From: Bacteroidales bacterium
Lineage (GTDB): Bacteria > Bacteroidota > Bacteroidia > Bacteroidales > VadinHA17
Length of the DNA: 6,735 nucleotides
Direction: 5' to 3'
NCBI GenBank assembly: GCA_003155705.1
Contig: PMEC01000037.1
Span: 3,086-9,820 of the forward strand
Of this stretch, positions 1 to 5,238 are shown in pieces. The notes beneath the pieces are model-generated. The model saw only the letters and a program-made list of their open reading frames with translations, did not search any database and had not been told where the DNA came from. The first letter of the stretch is position 1, and every line of letters begins with the position of its first letter. A program made the position numbers and the translations under genes.

Positions 1-1169
1 GTAAAGACATGTCCCTGTTTATAAGGAAGTGCAAAACGAAGGAAGCTCAGACCAAACTGAAAGCTTCTTTTAATCTCTTCATTATATCCGACATAATCTT
101 CCCCAAGACCTTCCATATCGTGAACATCGAGTCCCATCATATGACCAAGTCCATGGGGCATGAAAAGTGCATGAGCACCAGCAGTAACTGCTTCATTCGT
201 ATCTCCTTTCATTAATCCAATCTCTTTCATTCCTGAGGCAATTATCCTGCAAGCCATCAGGTGAAGATCAAGATTTGATATTCCGGGCTTTGCCGCATCG
301 ATAGCTTCAGTATTTGCTTTGAGAACAACTTCATAGATATCTCTTTGCCTGTCACTGAATCTACCTCCAACAGGAGTAGTCCTGGTAAAATCTGAAGCAT
401 AATGCAGATTGGTTTCCGCACCGCAGTCAGTAACCATCATCCTTCCCTCCCTGAGGATATTGTTATGTGCATGGTTATGAAGCGTTTGTCCGTTTATGCT
501 TAGAATAGTAGGAAAAGAGGGGCCTGCTCCTTTTGCCAGGGCAATTCCTTCAATTGCCCCGAAAATATCCTGCTCACGTACACCTGGTTTGCACATTTTC
601 ATGGCTGTTACATGCATTTCATATGCAATTCCAACGGCACTTTCAATCTCTTCAATTTCAACTTCTTCCTTTATTGATCTTAAGGACACTACAGCTTTTA
701 TAAGCTCAGGAGAAGCCAGTGTTTTCATCTGGCAGGGGTTCTCCTTCAGAAGAGAACCGAGAGTCATTTTTGTTTCACCTCTATATGGCGGAAGGAAATG
801 TACTTTTCTGCCTTTTGAAATAGCTATCCTTATTGTCTCTTCCAGCTTAGTCATTGGTGAAGTATTCAGGATACCGCATTTTGCAGCCAATTCTTTAACA
901 GTCTGTTGAGGACCCATCCAGATGATATCATCCATGTCAACATCATTTCCGAATATATAATCCTCTCCATTATCAAAATCCATTATCCCCGCAAAGCCCT
1001 GAAGATCAAGACCAAAAAAATAGAGAAAATCACTGTCCTGCCTGAAATGGTACGGATTAGCGATGTAGTTCATTGCAGCATCATTGTTGCCAATGAATAA
1101 TCCGATGCCAGATTTCATTATTTTATGAAGACGATTTCTTCTTCCTGAATAAGTTTCACTTTTAAACAT
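1..1169 (-). CDS. pepP: Xaa-Pro aminopeptidase (aminopeptidase P, M24B family), C-terminus cut by window edge
   Basis: This gene is open from its ATG at 1169-1167 to the window edge, giving 389 complete codons. Aminopeptidase P releases an N-terminal residue that precedes proline, using two metal ions in a pita-bread fold. Residues about 5-165 look like the aminopeptidase P N-terminal domain (HFRQDSDFLYFFGLD at 41-55). The catalytic domain follows. By alignment from memory with E. coli PepP, D248 (VTDCGAE) and D260 (YASDFTRT) are metal ligands, H343 in HGLGHMMGLDVHD is the metal-ligand histidine, and H231, H339 and H350 match the other active-site histidines. The two glutamate ligands expected next lie outside the window, so about 60-80 residues are missing. 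No signal peptide is seen, so it is probably cytoplasmic. The start is firm: an in-frame stop at 1208-1206 lies upstream with no other ATG between. It is divergent from the gene at 1552. The family is near certain; the pepP symbol is by family. Confidence 0.95.
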   Translation of the reverse strand, partial: MFKSETYSGRRNRLHKIMKSGIGLFIGNNDAAMNYIANPYHFRQDSDFLYFFGLDLQGFAGIMDFDNGEDYIFGNDVDMDDIIWMGPQQTVKELAAKCGILNTSPMTKLEETIRIAISKGRKVHFLPPYRGETKMTLGSLLKENPCQMKTLASPELIKAVVSLRSIKEEVEIEEIESAVGIAYEMHVTAMKMCKPGVREQDIFGAIEGIALAKGAGPSFPTILSINGQTLHNHAHNNILREGRMMVTDCGAETNLHYASDFTRTTPVGGRFSDRQRDIYEVVLKANTEAIDAAKPGISNLDLHLMACRIIASGMKEIGLMKGDTNEAVTAGAHALFMPHGLGHMMGLDVHDMEGLGEDYVGYNEEIKRSFQFGLSFLRFALPYKQGHVF

Positions 1170-1206
1170 ATTGCTTGTTTTAATTACTAATGTCTGATGA
1201 CTCAGT

Positions 1207-1237
1207 CAAAAATACAATTCAAGAGACTATAAAGCAA
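1207..1237 (-). promoter_or_regulatory. Predicted Bacteroidota-type promoter of pepP
   Basis: Read on the minus strand, TTG (1237-1235) is followed after 20 bases by TATTTTTG (1214-1207). This fits the known Bacteroidota primary-sigma consensus of TTG near -33 and TAnnTTTG near -7, with about 19-21 bases between. Transcription would start near 1200-1202 and give a leader of roughly 31-33 bases before the pepP ATG. The match is to both elements with ideal spacing, but the region is AT-rich and no transcript data are available. Confidence 0.5.
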
Positions 1238-1489
1238 CACTGTTCTGATAATTATCTTTTATCCTTTCGCAATCAATAATATTTTTAATTATCAAGTTAT
1301 CTTCGGTTATTATATTATATTAAATGACTATCGGCAATCATAAATAAACATTATAAATCGCTTGAAAATCAATAAATTTGGATGTAAGATTCCAGATACT
1401 CACATTATATTATTTAAAACCCTTTTAGAAATATCTTGTAAAACTATCATTAAAGTAATAATTGTAATAAATATAGCGAATACTAATTA

Positions 1490-1541
1490 TTATTAACAAA
1501 ATATCCCTATATTCGCAATGGTTATCAACAATTTATTAACA
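1490..1541 (+). repeat. Three short direct repeats TTATYAACA upstream of the unknown gene
   Basis: TTATTAACA occurs at 1490-1498 and 1533-1541, and TTATCAACA at 1522-1530, all in the same orientation. The starts are 32 and 11 bases apart, close to three and one turns of B-DNA. The last copy ends 10 bases before the ATG at 1552. Each copy differs from the DnaA box TTATNCACA only at the sixth base. They could be binding sites for a regulator, weak DnaA-like sites, or chance in AT-rich sequence. Confidence 0.4.
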
Positions 1542-1551
1542 GCGACTGAAT

Positions 1552-2265
1552 ATGCCTTATCGGAGATTACCCAACACTGATGCCGCAAGAATGAGGGCAA
1601 TGAAGACAGCTTTTAAGAAAGGACAGGATCTTCCTCCCCACAAAATGGCTTTTTCATCAAAGACATTTGTAAGATTGCAGAAATTTCTTCCTCAGTTTGA
1701 AAATGGAATTAATCTAAAAAAACAATCTGTCACTTCTCAAAACATCAAGGGGAGAAATTTTAATGAAATTGAAAGAAAAGCAAGAATCTATCTGACCCAT
1801 TTCATAAGAGTCATGAACATGGCAATTTTCAGAGGAGACCTGCCCGTTGAGACACGTGCATATTACGGGTTGCCTACCAACGACGCTACACTTCCTTTTT
1901 TTAATACAAATAATGAATTTTTGAGTTGGGGAAGACGAATAATTGAAGGGGAGGAATTCAGGATCAAGAAGGGCGGAAGTCCGATAACAAATCCTACAAT
2001 CGCTGTGGTAAAAGTAAGATTTGAACAGTTTCTGGATGCATTGAATCATTTTCAGAATCTGAATAAGAAAACTCTTGATTATGCTGAAAAGAGCAGCGAA
2101 TTACGGAGAGAGGCTGATGATCTTATTCTCACTATCTGGAATGAAGTCGAAACCGGGTTTTCAGAACATGCCGAAGAGGAAAAAAGAAAAGAATGTATGG
2201 AATATGGCCTTGTTTATTTCTACAGGAAAGGAGAACTGAATAAATCCGGAGCAATCGAATCATAA
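1552..2265 (+). CDS. Conserved protein of unknown function, 237 residues, Bacteroidota-type
   Basis: I cannot assign a function. From memory, proteins opening with MPYRRLPNTD and sharing the block GSPITNPTIAVVKVRFEQF occur as conserved hypothetical proteins in Bacteroidota; this was not searched. The product is soluble, strongly charged and mostly helical in character, with no signal peptide, membrane segment, cysteine pair or nucleotide-binding motif. The basic N-terminus (residues 1-30) precedes a segment with RKARIYLTHFIRVMNMAIFRG (about 76-96, probably an amphipathic helix). A tract around 120-150 contains SWGRRIIEGEEFR and the ITNPTIAVVKVRF block. The tail from about 165 is rich in E, K and R and may form helices or a coiled coil. 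Only one ATG start fits the conserved opening. It is monocistronic in appearance, divergent from pepP and convergent with the CPBP gene 18 bases downstream. Confidence 0.85.
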   Translation: MPYRRLPNTDAARMRAMKTAFKKGQDLPPHKMAFSSKTFVRLQKFLPQFENGINLKKQSVTSQNIKGRNFNEIERKARIYLTHFIRVMNMAIFRGDLPVETRAYYGLPTNDATLPFFNTNNEFLSWGRRIIEGEEFRIKKGGSPITNPTIAVVKVRFEQFLDALNHFQNLNKKTLDYAEKSSELRREADDLILTIWNEVETGFSEHAEEEKRKECMEYGLVYFYRKGELNKSGAIES

Positions 2266-2283
2266 AGCCCTGCCTGTTAGAAA

Positions 2284-3222
2284 TTATCCGGCACTTTCAA
2301 CCAGCTTATTTCTGTACTCTGACCAGAAATAATAGAGAATTCCAATACTCAATAAGGCAGGCACAAGAGGAATTAATACCTTTTTCTCTACCATATCTGA
2401 AGCCTTATCAGACAGGTCATTCCATTTTATGAAATGAGACATCATGACCGGAATAGCATTGTTAATAAAGTGCGCAACAACAGCAATCCATAAATTTCCC
2501 GACCAGAAAAAAAGATACCCAAAACTAAGACCAAGGATCAACCTTGGAAGAAATCCGTAAAATTGCAGATGAACAGCACTGAAAAATATGGCGGTTATAC
2601 ATATCGCGATGTGACCTGATTTAAATATTCTGCAAAGGATCTGTTGCAGGATACCTCTGAAAATCAGCTCTTCTGCAACAGAGGGGATGACAGCCAGAAT
2701 AGAAATATTTATCATTAAGTCACCAATTCCCCTGGATTTAATCAGCAATCCTGTCAAATCAGATGCAGTATTTTCTTTGGTTCTCATCCAATTCTCAACT
2801 CCTGATAACCAGCCGGGCAGAGTCATTCTGGAATTAAGCATCCCGGTATAGATGGTCACTGGCAGTATTAATATTGCCAGCATAATAACCATAAACAGTG
2901 GAATTGACCCTGGAAACCTATCAGTCTTCAGAAAAGATTTATTCCCCTGTCGCAGCAACATTGCTATTACAATTGCAGGTATAATAAATAATGCAACCTG
3001 TTGTGAGACCTGTAAATATTTCAAAATAAATCCTTCATCTGAATTTGCACCAGGTTGGATTGAGAGTATTTCAGACATATCTTTTCCCAAAACCAGAGAA
3101 CCTGCAAACACGAATAAATAAAAGAGCAATGTCCCTCCGATAATCACTATTGAAGCAGATATAAATAACTGAATAACAGGCGGATATACGTTAAGATCAA
3201 ATAAACGGGATCTATCGTTCAT
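2284..3222 (-). CDS. CPBP-family intramembrane glutamic protease (CAAX/Abi type), first copy
   Basis: A 312-residue polytopic membrane protein of the CPBP (CAAX protease and bacteriocin-processing; Abi, PF02517) family. The hydrophobic pattern suggests about eight membrane segments: roughly 17-45, 73-92, 107-128, 170-183, 205-218, 226-241, 243-262 and 283-299. All three family motifs are present. EELIFR gives the catalytic glutamate pair E184/E185 and R189, FSAVH ends in H218, and HFINN gives H251 and N254/N255. Family members cleave peptide bonds within the membrane, as Rce1 does for CAAX proteins, but the substrate of this one cannot be read from sequence. No bacteriocin gene or prenylated partner is nearby, so a bacteriocin-immunity role is unsupported. 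The ATG at 3222-3220 is preceded by a TAnnTTTG box read on this strand, implying a leader of about 10 bases. Divergent from dusB; convergent with the unknown gene. Confidence 0.92.
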   Translation of the reverse strand: MNDRSRLFDLNVYPPVIQLFISASIVIIGGTLLFYLFVFAGSLVLGKDMSEILSIQPGANSDEGFILKYLQVSQQVALFIIPAIVIAMLLRQGNKSFLKTDRFPGSIPLFMVIMLAILILPVTIYTGMLNSRMTLPGWLSGVENWMRTKENTASDLTGLLIKSRGIGDLMINISILAVIPSVAEELIFRGILQQILCRIFKSGHIAICITAIFFSAVHLQFYGFLPRLILGLSFGYLFFWSGNLWIAVVAHFINNAIPVMMSHFIKWNDLSDKASDMVEKKVLIPLVPALLSIGILYYFWSEYRNKLVESAG

Positions 3223-3227
3223 TTTAT

Positions 3228-3235
3228 TAAATTTG
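3228..3235 (+). promoter_or_regulatory. Predicted -7 box for dusB (TAAATTTG)
   Basis: TAAATTTG matches the Bacteroidota -7 consensus TAnnTTTG exactly, placing a transcription start near 3240-3242, about 33 bases before the TTG start codon at 3275. No TTG is present at the expected -33 position around 3204-3208, so the match is half a promoter. It lies 5 bases beyond the start codon of the divergent CPBP gene. Confidence 0.4.
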
Positions 3236-3246
3236 CAGCAAAGTTA
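3228..3246. repeat. Imperfect 8-3-8 inverted repeat between divergent starts
   Basis: TAAATTTG-CAG-CAAAGTTA pairs seven of eight bases across a 3-base centre. Its two arms are the two facing -7 boxes described separately. The symmetry could arise simply because two -7 boxes face each other, or the palindrome could be an operator for a dimeric regulator. Confidence 0.45.
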
Positions 3247-3267
3247 TCTATTAAGAAGAAGATACAA
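3239..3267 (-). promoter_or_regulatory. Predicted promoter of the first CPBP gene (TTG-N18-TAACTTTG)
   Basis: On the minus strand TTG (3267-3265) is followed after 18 bases by TAACTTTG (3246-3239), an exact -7 match with slightly short spacing. The start would fall near 3232-3234, giving a leader of about 10 bases before the ATG at 3222. It overlaps the dusB control region and part of the dusB leader. Confidence 0.4.
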
Positions 3268-3274
3268 AACGCGG

Positions 3275-4288
3275 TTGAAAATAGGAAAAATAAATATCAG
3301 GGATTATCCGCTTTTTCTTGCTCCGATGGAAGATATAACAGATCCTTCTTTCAGGATGGTTTGCAAGATCAATGGAGCTGATTTTATGTACACTGAGTTT
3401 ATCTCTTCGGATGGATTGATAAGAGATGGGAAAAAAAGTGTTAAAAAACTCGATATTTACGATTTCGAAAGACCCATGGGAATTCAATTGTATGGACATC
3501 TTATTGATGCAATGGTTGAATCCGCCCATATCGCTGAAGAGGCAGGACCGGAATTAATTGACATTAATTTCGGTTGTCCCGTGAAGAAAATTGCGAACAG
3601 GGGTGCCGGTGCAGGAATGCTCCGAAATATTCCATTGATGATTGAAATGACAACTGCTATTGTAAAAGCTGTTAAGCTTCCTGTTACTGTAAAAACCAGG
3701 CTTGGCTGGGATGAAGAAAGCAAAAATATTGTCGAGGTAGCAGAAAGATTGCAGGATACAGGTATCCAGGCGCTTACGATTCATGGCCGGACAAGAGCTC
3801 AATTATATAAAGGAGCAGCAAACTGGACTCTCATTGGTGAAGTTAAAAATAGTCCGAGAATTAAAATACCAATTATAGGCAATGGTGACATCGATGGCCC
3901 AATAAAGGCAAAAGAGATGTTCTCCAGATTTGGAGTTGACGGAATAATGATAGGACGTGCCACTGTCGGAAGACCATGGATTTTCAGAGATATTAAACAT
4001 TTCCTTGAAAAAGGCGAGTTACTACCCGAGCCGACTGTAAATGAAAAGGTCGATCTCGCCCTTTTCCATCTGGATAAATCGCTTCAATTTAAGGAGGGCA
4101 AAAGGTCAATCTTTGAAATGCGTCGTCATCTTTCCAACTATTTCAAGGGGTTGCCCGATTTTAAAGAGACAAGAATAAAACTTCTTACCACTCTGGAAGT
4201 TGATGAGATAAAAATCATTCTGGATGGGATCAGAAAAAGATGGGGAGATTTCAGAACGGAAGATAAAACAGCAGTTTACGCTGTCTGA
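3275..4288 (+). CDS. dusB: tRNA-dihydrouridine synthase, DusB/NifR3 type
   Basis: This FMN enzyme reduces uridine to dihydrouridine in the tRNA D-loop with NADPH; DusB enzymes act at U17 in E. coli, but the target here is not proven. Counting from a TTG start at 3275 gives 337 residues, normal for DusB. The TIM barrel carries LAPMED (15-20), QLYG (71-74), NFGCP with catalytic C101, VKTRLGW with K140, IHGRTR with H170, IGNGDI (201-206) and GIMIGRATVGRPWIF (223-237) for FMN phosphate binding. The C-terminal helical tRNA domain has RRHLSNYFKG (283-292). No ATG lies upstream of the essential LAPMED motif, so a non-ATG start is required. TTG at 3233 would also be open, but it adds a 14-residue basic extension unlike the family and lies inside the predicted -7 box. 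The gene is flanked by CPBP genes and its 3' end overlaps the next gene by 13 bases. Confidence 0.95.
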   Translation: MKIGKINIRDYPLFLAPMEDITDPSFRMVCKINGADFMYTEFISSDGLIRDGKKSVKKLDIYDFERPMGIQLYGHLIDAMVESAHIAEEAGPELIDINFGCPVKKIANRGAGAGMLRNIPLMIEMTTAIVKAVKLPVTVKTRLGWDEESKNIVEVAERLQDTGIQALTIHGRTRAQLYKGAANWTLIGEVKNSPRIKIPIIGNGDIDGPIKAKEMFSRFGVDGIMIGRATVGRPWIFRDIKHFLEKGELLPEPTVNEKVDLALFHLDKSLQFKEGKRSIFEMRRHLSNYFKGLPDFKETRIKLLTTLEVDEIKIILDGIRKRWGDFRTEDKTAVYAV

Positions 4289-5229
4289 AGTGTCTCTTCA
4301 TTCTTATAGATTTTGTCCCATAAACAGGAAATAGTCTTCCATCTGAAAATCAATTTCAGGACAATTATAAAAATCACAGAAGCTAAAAGCAGGCCTGAAA
4401 ATTCGATCCATGGAAAGACATTTTTCTGAACATAAAGTGCTGATGTCTGTAATGCCGATGAGCTATTAGTCACGAAAATGCAAAGAAAAATATTGTTAGC
4501 AGTGTGTGCTCCCATTGCGACTTCAATACCATCGTCCAATATGGATGTAATACCAAAAACAAAACCAAATAGAAGGTATTGCGGCATCATAGTGATGAAG
4601 CCAAAATCTTTTACTTCCGGATTAAAGGCATGTAAAAGTCCAAAAAAAACTGAAGTTGTTACCAAAGGAAACCACCTGTTACGGGCAAGCACTGCAAATC
4701 CCTGCATGAGATATCCACGAAAGAGCACCTCTTCAAATCCGGCCTGAAAAGGAATAAAGATGATAGAAATAATTGTAAGATAAAGCAGCGTTATGGATTT
4801 ATTGTTAAGAGTAAAGTTGGCAGGGTCAATACCAAGATATATAATCAGATAGAGCCCGGAGAGTATTGCCCAGACAATTCCGGAAATAAAGAATCTTTTC
4901 CATCTTATTGAGTTTGTTCCGTTTATGGTTTGTTTAAAGCTTCTCCCATTCAACGGTTTAATAAGAAGAACAAAGGCAGCTATACCTGCAACAAAAGGAA
5001 TTAACATCAGCAGCAGACCAATATTTGGATCAAAACCTAACACACTGATATCTGAAGGATTTGCCGCTATCTTTCCAATTACCTCTGGATTATTAGCGGA
5101 TTTTACAGCATAGGCGATAAATAATGGTATAGCACCTATTGTATTTGATGCAACCAAAACTCCAGCTAACATTACAACGTATCTCCAGAAACTATTTTTG
5201 CCTTTAAATGCCGATTCGAGGTGATTCAT
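4276..5229 (-). CDS. CPBP-family intramembrane glutamic protease (CAAX/Abi type), second copy
   Basis: A 317-residue polytopic membrane protein of the same CPBP family as the gene at 2284-3222, but clearly diverged rather than a recent duplicate. Hydrophobic segments lie at about 17-42, 69-91, 112-133, 145-165, 187-200, 217-230, 236-254 and 276-296. The motifs are EEVLFR (E166/E167, R171), FFGLLH (H200) and HTANN (H242, N245/N246). The first two motifs have the same spacing as in the other copy (34 residues from first glutamate to histidine), but the loop to the third histidine is 9 residues longer. All catalytic residues are present, so it is probably active; its substrate is unknown. Its ATG follows the nadB stop by only 9 bases with no visible Shine-Dalgarno or promoter between, so it is probably co-transcribed with nadB. 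Its last 13 bases overlap the end of dusB on the other strand. Confidence 0.92.
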   Translation of the reverse strand: MNHLESAFKGKNSFWRYVVMLAGVLVASNTIGAIPLFIAYAVKSANNPEVIGKIAANPSDISVLGFDPNIGLLLMLIPFVAGIAAFVLLIKPLNGRSFKQTINGTNSIRWKRFFISGIVWAILSGLYLIIYLGIDPANFTLNNKSITLLYLTIISIIFIPFQAGFEEVLFRGYLMQGFAVLARNRWFPLVTTSVFFGLLHAFNPEVKDFGFITMMPQYLLFGFVFGITSILDDGIEVAMGAHTANNIFLCIFVTNSSSALQTSALYVQKNVFPWIEFSGLLLASVIFIIVLKLIFRWKTISCLWDKIYKNEETLQTA

Positions 5230-5238
5230 AAAGCTATA

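Larger units (their letters stand above)
1170..1551. other. AT-rich intergenic region between divergent genes
   Basis: This 382-base stretch separates pepP from the unknown gene at 1552 and is visibly richer in A and T than its neighbours. I see no coding region longer than a few codons except a 20-codon frame at 1518-1580 that is probably chance, and no tRNA or other RNA fold. It holds the predicted pepP promoter, a 10-base palindrome (GATAATTATC, 1247-1256) and three TTATYAACA repeats at 1490-1541. No complete promoter for the rightward gene is obvious; a lone TAAATTTG at 1373-1380 has no -33 partner. Confidence 0.8.

Noticed and set aside
496..1100. Plus-strand open frames of 137 and 64 codons (496-909 and 906-1100), and a 68-codon one at 9-215
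   Set aside because: They lie antisense to the unbroken pepP reading frame, whose active-site motifs are clear; the plus-strand translations resemble no family.
1373..1380. TAAATTTG as promoter for the gene at 1552
   Set aside because: It matches the -7 consensus but has no TTG at the -33 position and would need a leader of about 165 bases; one such match is expected by chance in this AT-rich region.
1250..1551. Replication origin in the AT-rich intergenic region
   Set aside because: There are only three imperfect DnaA-like boxes, no exact TTATNCACA box, and no dnaA, dnaN or other origin-associated genes in view; a chromosome-wide GC skew would be needed.
1518..1580. A 20-codon leader-like frame starting at ATG 1518 and overlapping the start of the unknown gene
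   Set aside because: It is too short, has no ribosome binding signal, and its overlap with the conserved N-terminus of the real gene makes it most likely accidental.
2266..2283. Bidirectional terminator between the unknown gene and the first CPBP gene
   Set aside because: The 18-base gap has no stem-loop or T-run on either strand.
2284..5229. Bacteriocin maturation or immunity locus based on the CPBP genes
   Set aside because: No small peptide precursor with a double-glycine leader, no ABC transporter and no regulator lies nearby; the surroundings are housekeeping genes.
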